Origin: Solanum dulcamara
Taxonomy: Eukaryota > Streptophyta > Magnoliopsida > Solanales > Solanaceae
NCBI RefSeq assembly: GCF_947179165.1
Contig: NC_077247.1
Location: forward strand, 49,706,935 to 49,770,934
Direction of reading: 5' to 3'
Length of the DNA stretch: 64,000 bases
The notes below the pieces were generated by a model, which ran no database searches, was not told the DNA's origin, and was given only the letters and a program-made list of their open reading frames with translations. The translations under genes were made by a program, and so were the position numbers. Of this stretch, positions 1 through 11,000 are shown piece by piece. The first letter of the stretch is position 1; each line of letters starts with the position of its first letter.

Positions 1-1380
1 AGTAGTTTACAGATGATGAAACTTTAAGCTGCAAATAAATCCATATCAAGAGTCAAAAAAGATGGAATAAAATTAAACTCCAACAAAAAAAATCGTAATT
101 GGATAAAACGTTGCCATGGAAACACAACTGTGATTATTCATGAGCTTGTTGCCTCCTTTCTCTTTGGAAAAGAATTAAAAAAGAGAAACAATTCAAACCG
201 CTAAAGCTATATATTAATTTTCTAAACTTTATCTGTTTCCAGCCTTCTTCTTTAATTTTTTAAACTTCACACGGTTCTTTAGATTGAGCTAATTCTTGAA
301 TAATTTCTTTCTAGGTAAGAAATCCAACTAACATGACAAGAAAAGATTATTGTTTTGACAAAATTATTGAATAATTGTTATTATATTCCCAAAAACAAGT
401 GATGGAAATTTTTATGAGTGGGTAATTATAGAGTAGATTCGGGTAAGGATTTTTTAAAAAAAAGAAATTAGTTTAAGTTAATTTTAGGATGGTGAAGAGG
501 ATAGTGACACATCATAAATGAAACTGTTAATTGGGGTTAATATTTGTGTCGTTAGAAATAAGGGCAAAGTAGGAACAAAAGGTTGACGTCGAAGGTATTT
601 GGGGTCCTATAAATAGACAAAGGGTAATTTTGCATCAATTCACGAAGAATATTTTAGGGCATTTTCCATAAATCCTATCTTAACTTCCTAGTGTATCTCC
701 CTCTCATCTGTTTCAATTGCTCTCTAGAGTAGAAGATGTAGGAAAGTTTGGGAGAAAAAGTCACCTAAATCTCATCTTCCCTATCTCATATAGATTGGAC
801 AATTACATAAACCCTACTACAATAGCCATCATCGTATAAAAATCCTTTCTTATTCCATCTTTTTATAAAGTTATTCCTATAGAGCAAATTGTTATCTATC
901 TTAAATATGTATTCAATAAAATAAATATGAACAAAAACACTATTCAAAAATAATAGTAAAACAAAATGGAAGAATGAAAAATCGAGCCTATTGAATTCAT
1001 AGTTTGTCATCAAGGAAATTATTCTATCAAATATCCGAGGTTAGAAAACTTTAAAAATTCATATTTGAAAAGTATTATTTATGAATAGGTATTTATTGTG
1101 TCTTATCAGAAAAATCACAATATTTCCTAGTACTTCGTTGGTGAATGCATGAGCTGTATATTGTGATTCATATGTGCAATAGATGATATCCAAATGTCTT
1201 AAAGTGTCAGAAACTGTAATATTACAGAAAGATATATATATGACTAACAGAGTAACCGTAGTAATTAGTAAAGATCCTCCCCCATCCTTTCGAGGACAGC
1301 TTTATGTAAGTGTTTAATCATTTTAATATTAATATTGAGTGATATTAATTTGTATAAGTGGCATATGTTATTATTCTCTC
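1..1380. other. AT-rich non-coding region
   Basis: No credible coding frame on either strand; the short open frames have no recognisable domain. A TATA-like stretch (cctataaatagac) lies near 608-620, with a TTGAC core about 25 bp before it, so an old promoter or LTR fragment is possible, but no gene follows it. Confidence 0.5.
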
Positions 1381-1430
1381 TTTAGTGCATAAAAATGTCT
1401 TTCATTATCATCTTTAATTAGTGCAAGATT

Positions 1431-1580
1431 AAATCATTCTATTATGTATTTTTAATCTAATTATCACTAATAAGTGGTGCACTAAATCATTTCATTATGT
1501 ATTTTTAATCTAATTATCACTAATAAGTGATGCACTAAATCATAATGGTGCACTAAATCATAATGGTGCACTAAATGATG
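1431..1580. repeat. Short tandem repeat (about 54-bp unit plus an 18-bp subunit)
   Basis: A unit of about 54 bp, containing taatctaattatcactaa and ending gtgcactaaatca, occurs twice in tandem (about 1431-1484 and 1485-1538). Two to three shorter copies of ataatggtgcactaaatc follow to about 1577. The flanks carry a loosely inverted attatcatc/gatgataat pair. The arrangement is seen directly; its origin is unknown. Confidence 0.7.
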
Positions 1581-1599
1581 ATAATGATGGCATTCTATT

Positions 1600-2100
1600 A
1601 TTTTTTCATCTTTGTATGATTTTCTCTCCTATAAATAGAGAGGTCTTCTTTGTTTTGAAATAAAAGATAAGGGAAGAAAAAATTGAGAGAATTAAGTTTG
1701 TCTAAAAAGAGAGTTCTTATTAGTTGAAATGAGGTGTTCTTTGTGTAGAGCTTTAAACTCAAATCTTGTCCAGAGTTTGTTGAGTTACATTTTTGTGATA
1801 AGGCTGTTGTATACTGGAGGGGACAAGTCAAGAGGACTATTGCTGGACCAGTGAAACGATTTACTGCAGTGGGCATGAATCTCCTTAAAGAGAGCGAGAT
1901 ATCCGCGCCTCAGCCAAGAAGTGAAATTAATTTCTTCATTTTATTTTTCAATTGTAATTTGTAATCTTGTAATTTCACCAACACTTTATAACAAAGATGT
2001 TTACATGAATTCATGGTTATCAAACTTGAAGAAAAGAAGGCCACATAATAATTTCATGCTAGTTAAACCTTAATTGGCTTCCACACAAATTTAGTTAACT
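1600..2100 (+). other. Possible decayed LTR or promoter-like fragment
   Basis: A TATA-like box (cctataaatagaga, about 1630-1643) is followed by a purine-rich stretch and, near 1940-1990, by a T-rich tract with repeated ttgtaat motifs like an RNA 3' end. This order (TATA, short transcribed part, 3'-end signal) is what an LTR or a small non-autonomous retroelement shows. No partner LTR, primer site or target duplication was found, so the assignment is weak. Confidence 0.25.
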
Positions 2101-2155
2101 TGCATTATGTCAAAATTTCACCACAAAAAGGAGTAGCCAATACATGAGAACGTAC

Positions 2156-2447
2156 CTAAAGAGGGTTGGATCATTGGAAATAGTATAGGATATTTGAGAG
2201 ATAGACAAAGGGTTGATATGAAGAAGCAAATATTCAACTTCTCCATAATCTCCATTGAAGCCTATGTTCTTGCAGCCATAGCAATAGGGATTTGCCGGTC
2301 CAGCACGTTGTGTTTGGGAAGCCGGTTTAGAGAAAAAGCCATAGATTTCATCTTCCATGCTTTGATCATGACATGTTGAGGGACACCATGGTTGATGACT
2401 TTGAAGAAACCCAATTTTTCGGAAGCGGTATTTCTATGAATAAGCAC
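2156..2447 (-). pseudogene. Gibberellin 2-oxidase fragment (orphan first exon, frameshifted)
   Basis: Two minus-strand frames together match the N-terminal part of plant GA 2-oxidases, the 2-oxoglutarate/Fe(II) dioxygenases that inactivate gibberellins. Upstream is [12 protein letters not shown] (the DIOX_N motif). Downstream is [19 protein letters not shown] followed by GEVEYLLL and NPLSIS, a block typical of this family. The frames are offset, so there is a frameshift at about 2330-2350. The segment ends at DPTLF with a good GT donor (about 2155), matching the family's usual exon 1 end. The iron-binding HxD...H core lies in later exons, and none is present here. It is an exon-1 relic with no possible enzyme product. 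Another 2OG dioxygenase is possible but the NGD-GE-EYLLL signature favours GA2ox. Confidence 0.75.
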
Positions 2448-2599
2448 ATCGAATAGGAGCGTCGGTTGGATTTGTGTACGCTCGACAGTTTGTTAATTTT
2501 TTTAAAGTAACAAATAGATTATTAGGTTTTAAAGTTAAAAAAGGCATTTTAGTAATTTAACTTTTTAATTTAGGGGTTCATGCTTCTAGTATAGATATG

Positions 2600-2717
2600 A
2601 TGAAGTCAGTGGAAAAGAAAGGTAGAAACTAGAAAGACATTGGAAGAAAAAAAGATTGAAAAGGATGGGAGTTGATAATTTAGGAGAAGATATTTTTGAA
2701 GGTGCTTTGAAACTTTC
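2600..2717 (-). repeat. Copy of a CRK-upstream module
   Basis: About 118 bp (containing gaaaggtagaaac, gacattgg, ggatgggagttgataattta and ggtgctttgaaactttc) recurs in variant form at about 12190-12290, 18240-18300 and, as a tandem pair, at 31920-32235. At 12190-12290 it lies directly upstream of CRK-B exon 1, so it marks the 5' flank of an ancestral CRK gene. Here it is cut at 2717 by the truncated copia element. Confidence 0.65.
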
Positions 2718-4535
2718 TTTCCTCCATTCTATCTCCCATTGAGGATATTTTTGGACATGATGATCAGCCTTTCCATACTTGTAACAACCAGACTGAGATT
2801 TGTCATTGGACCGTTTCTTGGCACTTGCTTCTTTCTTGTCATTCCCCTTTTCTCTCCTATAGAACTTCTTGAAATGTTTTGCCAAGAATGATATTTGTTC
2901 TTCATCTAACTTAGGTTCTTCATCATCAGAGACTTTCAGAGTTAGTGATCTTTCATTAAACATTTCCTCTATCCTCAAATCATCCATATATAGGTTCTGA
3001 GATTTCCTACCAGTTCATCAAGTGTCATAATAGAGATGTATTTACATTCCATTTGGCCTGGCCTTTGGAAGAATCCTCAGAACTTTTTCAACATGTTCCT
3101 TAGTAGTGAGAACTTTTCTCAGAGATGACAACTTATTAATTAGAGTAGTAAGTCTGGTAATCATTTCTAGTAAAGGTTCATTTTCCTTCATCGTAAAGGT
3201 CTCATATTCCGTGAACACCATAACAACTTTGAATTTCCTGGCTTGGTTGGTTTCCTCATGAGCATTGACCAGTGAGTCCCAAATCTGTTTAGTAGTCGTA
3301 CAGTTTGAGATCCTATTGTACTCATTAAGTCCTAAACCACATACCAGAATGTTTTTGGCCGTAGCATTTTTTCTGAGAGCTGCCAGATCATCAGCGGTGA
3401 AATCAACTCTTACTTTTGGAACTTGAGCTCCTTCCATAGTCTTCATAGGAATAGTTTGTCCCATTGTTATCCTATCCCAAAGTTGTTTTCAACCTGAATA
3501 AAATCCTCCATGCATGCCCTCCACCATCCAAAGTGTGACCCATTGAACATTGGGGGTCAGATAGTCGATTGTCCTTCGCTATGCCCAATAGGTTGTGTAG
3601 AATTCATTTTGATCTTATCTTAGGTGTTAGCCTTCTATAAGATAACCTACTCGGATACCAATTGATATTCTACACGATCTTAGAATAGCTTAACTTTACG
3701 TTTACCTTAGTGAATCAAGTTTCCTAACGTATTTTAACTGAATAGGTAAAAGCAGTAAAGTAAGAACATAATAGTTAACGTGGAAACACCAGGCTCAAAA
3801 GGTGTAAAAACTACGACCTATTCCCCAACAGAAATTTTCTCCCAACTTCACTAAATAAAAATGAGTCTTACCAGAAAATGATTACAAACTATGTAACATA
3901 AGGAATAATAAACTGAACCTTATGAGCTAGCACACACCTTCCAATGTATGTGTTCCTAAATCTTCAAGTTGTCCACAACTTGAAGACTATATTTCTACTT
4001 CAGTTTATAATTCAGTGAACTATCAATACATCAAATCACAAATTCAATGAAAAACTTCCTAGAACATAAACTCTGTAAAAGAACCAGGTTCTTCAATGAG
4101 TCACTTCAAGGTTCAGCACCATCTTCGCGAAGCCAATATACCAATTGCCTTTTTGCTATGTGAGTGATTGGGTCTTCTGAGACTCTTCCCCTCTATTTAA
4201 GCACTATGGCCATGGAGTTTCATTCCACACAAACTCCCTGTTGAAAACAAACTCTTTGTTACTCTTGAGTTCTACTTTGAGTTGAACTCCTCATTCTAAT
4301 AGACTTCTCTCTTTATCAGTGTTGTTGTAGGACTCGAACTCCTTCAGGTTTGACTTATTCACCTTGAATCACAGTTATCCTTTCTTAGATTTCTGCACTT
4401 CTATCTATATTGATTTCATATGCCAGACTTGAAAATATACTGAATCTTAGCTGCTCTTGACGGTGCATCTTGAAACCACACTGACCGACATGTTTCATCT
4501 GTCAATGTTTATCATCAAAACTTCATAACTCAACA
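2718..4535 (-). mobile_element. Truncated Ty1-copia retrotransposon (5' LTR plus gag)
   Basis: On the minus strand, in order: an LTR (about 3663-4535, starting tgttgagttatg and ending in CA), a primer-binding site tggtatccgag (about 3650-3660, close to the initiator-Met tRNA type), and a gag reading frame. Gag starts near 3606 (MNSTQPIG), has an in-frame stop early on, then runs through the UBN2-type body (about 3042-3464) to a degenerate zinc knuckle (2586-2987, CYKYGKADHHVQKYP, with two expected Cys replaced). Protease, integrase, RT and the 3' LTR are absent: the element is cut at 2717, where CRK-flanking sequence resumes. It looks SIRE/Tork-like from its LTR start and gag, but the lineage is an inference. 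Not functional. Confidence 0.8.
3663..4535 (-). repeat. LTR of the truncated copia
   Basis: Plus-strand ends are TGATATTC...ACTCAACA, giving TG...CA termini. Two bases separate it from the primer-binding site at 3650-3660. There is no second LTR in the window for comparison. Confidence 0.65.
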
Positions 4536-4539
4536 TGAT

Positions 4540-4980
4540 TTCTTTTGCAGAGAATACCTCAAAAGTGTCATGTGAAAAGTTTAGATTCTTACCTGCGGAA
4601 ACCTCTCTTTAGGTTTATAATATTAAACTTATCTCCCTTAATTATTTTTTCAAACAACTCTTTTAACATATTCATTATCAAGTTAGAAACTATGTCTTGT
4701 TTATATTATGGTTCGGCAAAAAATTTCCCCTGAGTCCTGCTGATAATTTCATGAGGACTTCCTTAAAAACCTACGGAGAAGGGATTTGTTAGAGAGTGTT
4801 GATGTTATTTCAACTGTAATTTGTGGTATATTCATCAAAAGAGAGTAAATTGTTGCAATCTGTTTTTAAAATGTCAGTATAGCATAGGGGGGTAACGAAA
4901 ATCAAAGCTACACATATTAAACTTTCACCTATATCGTTAGACTATTGGTCTGGCGATTTTAGACAGCCAGAGGGTTCAAG
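4540..4980. repeat. Segment duplicated at 32690-32890 plus 37764-37960
   Basis: Non-coding sequence whose close relative lies at 32690-32890 and continues at 37764-37960, the two halves there being split by a complete copia element. Shared landmarks are cttacctgcggaaacctc, ttatattatggttcggc, gagaagggatttgttagagag and accgttagactattgg. It marks an older segmental duplication that also carried CRK-flanking DNA. Confidence 0.75.
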
Positions 4981-5163
4981 TTTCCAACACTAGTTGAATT
5001 TTTTTTTTACTAGTGTAATAACTAATACATATGAAACAAGTCCACACAAAAACCATTAATAAATCAATCTCAACTCCAAACTAATTAGAGTTTGAGCAAA
5101 TAAGCAAGTAACTCAGAAAACAAGGCTATTATGTCTAAGGATGTTAACGAGGGTATAACTCAG

Positions 5164-5508
5164 TTATCGATCCTCATTACGTGTTGAAGAAATAGATTTA
5201 GTTTTGGCTAATTCTCTAGACTCTGACGATCTTGAATTATACTCTTTAATAAGTGAAATTTCTGGGCTAATATCGTTGTGTGTGTAGTATGCAGGCCCTG
5301 AAGGCACGGGTAGACTCAGAGTGAGGCTACTGAGCATGAGAACTACTGCCGCCATGGTTGGCCTATCAGCAATATTTTCTTGAACGCAGAATAAAACAAT
5401 GTGGAGGCATCTCATTATGTCACGAACCAGTCCTGAGCTTCCCCTCAGCCCTCAACATGGGGTCTATATCAAATTTGTAGCTGTTCCTTCGAGCCAGTTC
5501 GTCCAAGC
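5164..5508 (-). pseudogene. CRK-A: orphan last exon of a cysteine-rich receptor-like kinase
   Basis: This is exon 7 only: the kinase C-lobe end (RCLHIVLFCVQENIADRPTM, MLSSLTLSLPVPSGPAYY) plus the variable tail, ending at a TAA at 5164-5166. It keeps a splice acceptor (attgcag, about 5509) before the AWTNW codons. Upstream exons are missing. Within the exon, small insertions relative to CRK-B and CRK-D break the frame between AWTNW and the RDIMRCLH block, producing stops. It resembles CRK-D more than CRK-B in the LRGSSG and HNDI positions. It cannot encode a kinase. It is the left-most remnant of the tandem cluster. Confidence 0.85.
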
Positions 5509-5667
5509 CTGCAATATTTTAATATAAACATTTTTCTATAAGAAAAATGACTAGCCAAATATGAAGATATTGTATTTTTCTTTTAGAAAAAGGAAAACCT
5601 AATTATATTAGGAAAGTCAGGGCAAACACCCAACAATTTATTGGATTTTAAAGATGTGAATGGAAAA

Positions 5668-5768
5668 TGAAAGATTGTGACCTTTTCGAAAGGTTGTGAC
5701 TTTCCGAAAGATTGTGACTTTTTCAAAAAATTATGACTTTTTTAAAGAGTTGCGACTTTTGCGAAGGT
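5668..5768. repeat. Minisatellite, about 20-bp unit, about five copies
   Basis: A degenerate unit of the form gattgtgactttttcgaaa repeats about five times in tandem just past the CRK-A remnant. The last unit leads directly into the block duplicated downstream of CRK-C (about 18359), so this repeat sits at the left breakpoint of that duplication. Confidence 0.7.
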
Positions 5769-6315
5769 TCTTAATTCCTCAGTTCCACCAAAAATTCATC
5801 CCATCAAAACTTTTTTAATCTATGATTAGTCATTCAAACTTTGTTTAATCTGTGATTAGGTACTCGGACTTCTATTCCTCAGACCATAATTTGTTCAAAA
5901 GCTGAAAATTTGCTTACGTTTATTTTAGGAAGGGCAAAGGATATATATACCCTTTAAATTTACGATTTAGAGTTGATATAATCATTGTTACAAAAGTGAT
6001 TCACATATATTTTTATAGACCCACATATTTTTTACTGTTATACAAATGGCCCAAATATATTTTTTTCATCTAACGAGTGAAAAAAATTATTTTAAATTTA
6101 TTTTTTAAAAAAAAAATTCATTAGGGAACATATTAGATCCTTCTAGTAATGTACAAGGGATCTTTCTCACACTTGATTTTTTTTCCACTTTTTTGATTCA
6201 ACGGCTAATTTGAGTTTTAAATATCTTCCTTAAAGAACTATTTGTTTATCATTCTTTGAGTTTCTTATTGTTATTTCATTTTTTTAAATCATTTTTAATG
6301 TGAAAATATGAAAAA

Positions 6316-7393
6316 TCATATATTATTAAAAGTGGGAAGCTCCGACCTTCAAAATTTGATTACCATGTTGCCCCTCTACTAAATTAAAATATGATTATAT
6401 ATCTAATTAAATACATATATTTTAATCATATAATAAAAGAATTTGTAGTCCTAGTTGTATTTTAATTCCTTAATTATTATGGCCTTATAAATTCCCGTTA
6501 TTACTACATATTACTATACTATATGTTAATAAATTCAAAACAGGTTTTAAATTACATTCTCTTAATTACATCAACAAAATTTAGAATCAAATAAAAGAGG
6601 AAGAATTAAATTATTTTCCAGCTAAAACAAAAATTTCAGCAGCGACGTTTTTAAACCCTTCACTTCCTCTTCTTTTTCCTACAGTAATATTCTAATCATG
6701 AGTTATCTTTCAAACTTTTCTTTTCCTTATAAATTCTCTATTAATTACATACATTTGTAACTCCCAAAAATTATTTAATGAGCATTATGATACCTTTTAT
6801 ATTACCAGTATATGCCTATATAAGTTCATATAGATGGATCATTTTGAGGTGTGTAAGATTTAAATTTCATGTTTTGATATTCTAATTTTCTTGTTCACAT
6901 TATGTGTGATTGCTTTATCAAATATCTTTTTTATCTCATGCTTATATTTTATTGTTCTATCCATTGTTTTTGTTGCTTCGATTAGCGTATTCTATTTCTT
7001 TTTTATTGTTGTTAAATACTATATAAGACTTTTCTTATTAATTATTTGCTCTATCTTCTTTATTTTTGTATTTTCTTTTCATACTACTTTAATATGTATT
7101 ATTTGAGACAAAGATCTTTCGAAAACATCTTTTCTTCCTCCACGAGGTATAATGTAAGTCGCCAAGTAAATGATTACTATACTAAGATCAAAGTTACGTT
7201 CTTGGGTTTGAATGAACACCATAAAATGAAAAAAAAACAAAGATAAACTATTTAGATATGTTTTCTTTGCGTATGAGCATTAATTTTGACTTATGATTTG
7301 TGATCTCTTCCTAAATTCTTCAAAAATTATATATTACTGTTTTGAATACTAATTGATATAGGTACACGCGCAAGGCGTGTGCCGAGAGACTAG
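6316..7393 (+). mobile_element. Non-autonomous Helitron
   Basis: The 1078-bp insertion starts with TC, ends with CTAG and lies exactly between A and T, the Helitron target. A perfect 6-bp stem (acacgc/gcgtgt, 7364-7380, 5-base loop) ends 9 bases before the terminal CTAG, as in Helitron 3' ends. The paralogous site at 18950/18951 is uninterrupted (gaaaaaa|taaaag), giving an empty site and exact borders. No Rep/helicase frame is present; its hydrophobic open frames are low-complexity AT/T-rich noise. Confidence 0.9.
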
Positions 7394-7564
7394 TAAAAGA
7401 AGTGTGAATGGAAAAAGATAAAAAGTAAGAACAAATTTAAGACTAATTTATTTGCTATTATATTGTAATTTATTATTTGTATCAAAAAAAATGATAAATT
7501 TTAGATGTGTTTCCTATTTTCTAGATGAGGCGATGAGCTGCCTATTGCTTGTCAGTAGTAGTTA

Positions 7565-7823
7565 CTCCCTCCGTCAAACAATAGTTGTCCACTATTGACT
7601 TAGCACACACCTTAAAAAACAATAAATGATAGAGATAATATTACTATATTACCCTTTGAATATATTAAATTTAATGATTTGAAAAATGTATTAGATATTG
7701 AATAGTATCTAATAGCAACAATCTAATGGACACAAACAAGTAAATAATTCATTGATTTTCCAGACAAGTATTGTTGGACATATATTATTAGTGTAGTGAA
7801 TAAGTAAAGATACACTGAGAGAG
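7565..7823. mobile_element. Stowaway-like MITE (left paralogue copy)
   Basis: Begins ctccctccgtcaaacaa after a TA and ends ...actgagagag before a TA, giving imperfect terminal inverted repeats of the Tc1/mariner Stowaway type (about 259 bp). The same insertion is present at 19129-19375, so it predates the CRK-B/C duplication. Confidence 0.75.
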
Positions 7824-8034
7824 TACTAGTTAGGGCCAAGAGGTAATAGATAGATTACCCCCTAAATTAGCTAGTCTCAATATTCCACATGACCTAAACT
7901 TAGACTCTATCATTTAAGGTTATAAACCTTACAATAATTGGTAGCTAGACTACACGTCCGAGGCACATACACTATAGCTGGTACTAAACTTTAAATAAGT
8001 AAACTCAGAGAAAAAGGTTATTCTGCTAAGGATG

Positions 8035-11000
8035 TCAACGAGGATATAACTCAGATATGGACGCCTCATTTCGTGATGAACCAATGGATTTACTTCTGGC
8101 TAGTTCACTAGAGTCTGACATTCTTGTGTTGTATTCTTGAATAAGCGACGTCTCTGCGGTAATATTACTGTGCATATAGAATGCTGGCCCTGAAGGCATT
8201 GGAAGACTCAAAGAGAAGCTACTGAACATGAGAACAACAGCTGCCATGGTTGGTCTATCAGCCACATTTTCTTGAACACACAATAAAGCTATGTGAATGC
8301 TTCTCATTATATCACGAACCAGTCCTGTGCTTTCCCTCAGCATTGGATCTACAAAGTTTATACTTGTTCCTTTACGCCAGTTTGACCAAGCCTGTATGTG
8401 ATAGTTCAATTATCAGAGTAAGACGATAAGAGCATTTGTCAAAATCAATACTTGATTGATTGGCCGGGTTACTTACAAAACTCAGAAGGTCTTCCACGGA
8501 TTCTCCATTGGTGAAACAAGTGTTTTTTTGGCCACTCAAAATTTCTAAGACTAATACTCCGAAGCTAAAAACATCTGATTTGACTGAAAATTGCCCGTGC
8601 ATTGCATATTCTGGTGCCATATATCCACTGCATAACAAAAACAAGAATTACATATATAACATTCCACAACTTATATAACATTGCATACTTAGTAGTCCAA
8701 ACAGTGGGATCAGCAAAACGAATATCTGTCAAAACAGGGAACCAGTTGATGTTAAAAGTCAGAACTACATGTTTCATTAATGATCTTGGACATTTTTCAT
8801 TAATGTCTGTTTTATTTTTAAAAACTAAGCATCTTACTGTAATGTGAAGACAACGTCTTAGAGCATTGATCTATTCTTGGCTAAGCAAACAACAAGGTTT
8901 GATGAGTTAAGACCTATATCTTGTATTTTGCTGCCGAGAGATCATATCTACTTAACCTCCCTGAACAATGAGAGTTCATATGCAGAAGAAAAAGAATTTT
9001 TTTGTTCTAAACAAAATCAAATTTAGCTTATTCATTTCCAGAACTCTGTTTTGGCCGAAGAACTTACTTCTGGAAATGAACTTCATTTTAATCATTAGAC
9101 ATTGCAACTTTGGTAGTGACCAAATTGAGAACAAAACTCTAGGTATATGACCATTCATCTTGAATAATACAAAGTTAGTACACCACCAAAGTCCTAGTTC
9201 AACAAAATTGAGGTAAGCATTCCTAAAGATAGTAAAATGACAAGCAAAATTCATATCGATAATTCTAATAACAATTCAAAAATAGATTTGCTTTTGTCTC
9301 GAGGCAGCTTTTATTCTTCCTAAATTGTTAAACAATTCTTCCTAGCAAAATGAAAATAACAGTCTATCCAACGAGAGATGTAAAACTTACTAGGTCCCAA
9401 CAATTCTATTTGTGCTGCCTTGAGTTTCATCCAATTCAAATAGCCTTGCCATGCCAAAATCTGAGATTTTAGGATTCATTTCAGCATCTAGTAGAACATT
9501 ACTAGCTTTGAGATCACGATGAATGATGCGAAGTCTAGAATCCTCATGAAGATAAAGAATTCCCTTAGCAATGCCTCCTATGATTTTGGATCGCCTTTCC
9601 CAATTCAATTGCCTACGTTTAACTGAATCTGTGAACAAGATGAAGAATATACTTACGAGTGAGACTTCTATACATTGACAAATTAAAATACTTTTAATAT
9701 TAAGTCACTTTAAATATTACTACATGCTACTGCTAATAATAATTGCAATTAGTTTTATGGTAAATAAGGCAGACAACCAGACAAGATATCATATTACATT
9801 GACCAAGTAAGTGTTGTATTAATTAGACTGTTAGTGTATATAAGTTAAGTTCATAATTTATTAATGCTCAAGCTCCATACCAAATAAAAATTGGTCAAGG
9901 CTTGCATTGGGAACAAATTCATAGACAAGTAGTCTCTCTGTTCCATCTAGGCAAAATCCCAGTAACCTAACCAAATTCCTGTGTTGAAGCCTAGCAACCA
10001 ACAAGACCTCATTTTTGAATTCCAGATCACCTTGGCCAGAATCTGCTGACAATCTTTTCACTGCTACTTCTTGACTATTTGGAAGCTTACCCTGAAGCAG
10101 ACGAGCACAAATTGAAAAATTATGAGTTGAACAAATTTAGAGTCGGCTATATGAAGTCAAAGTGTCCTTTTATGCATCAAATAGGCTAATCAGCAATCAC
10201 CTTGTACACAGGACCAAATCCCCCCTGTCCCAACTTATTAGCGCTTGAGAAGTTATCTGTTGCTGCTCTAATTGTTGAAAAATCATATTGAAGGGATTCT
10301 GCAGTGCTAATATCATCCCCGCGTATACCTTCATCAAAGTAATAGTAAAAACATACAGCAAAATTTCAGTGAATCAATGGTCTTAAAGGTTCAACTTTTA
10401 TTAATAAACTAAGCCTTACTCTGAATATCATTCACTCGCTTCCTCCTTCGCCTCCACATCAAGATTAGAGAAATACAAACAACAAGAATAACAACTGTAA
10501 CAGTTGACACAACGATAATGATGACGGTTCGAGTTGTTTTATCATCCTTTCCTGCAGGAACTCTTCAAGTTAGTATTCGTTAGGCAATACTTTGTTTTAA
10601 TTAATGTGACCCTATTTCTTTTTCATTGTATCCGTTCCTAAATTAACGATCACTTTTAAAATTTGGAAACAATTTACTTAAGCTTCTTAGTAACAAGATT
10701 ATATAACCACGCAAATGTTACTACATATTTAATAACATTAATTTTAAAAGTTTTCTAATCACATAAACGCTATGATTTGTTTTAAATCACAATTTCAATA
10801 ACATCTATTGCTTCCTTAAAAGTATTCATTTCTTCATTCTTTTCCTGAAAAATCATGACCAAATGCATTTGGTTAGCAAGTTACACATCTTATTCTAGAT
10901 AGCAAAGTATATAAAGATAGTTAAGAGTGTAAAAAGGAGAATTATACTTAAGGTGTGTTCCATGTGGAGGAAAACAAAATAATTTCCAATTTTCTCAATC

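Larger units (their letters stand above)
5753..10100. repeat. Left copy of the CRK-B/CRK-C duplicated block
   Basis: This stretch (3' flank plus CRK-B exons 7-4 with their introns) is nearly identical to 18359-21845. The copies differ by the Helitron at 6316-7393 (left copy only), about 200 bp just before CRK-C (right copy only, about 19480-19680) and small changes. Similarity collapses in intron 3 (after about 10100 here, about 21845 there). Confidence 0.85.

Noticed and set aside
6891..7246. Hydrophobic open frames inside the Helitron
   Set aside because: T-rich low-complexity translation; no Rep or helicase motif and no conservation expected.
8460..8847. Plus-strand frames antisense to CRK-B exon 6 and intron (and the same at 20181-20595)
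   Set aside because: They are shadows of the kinase exons; identity between copies only reflects the duplication.
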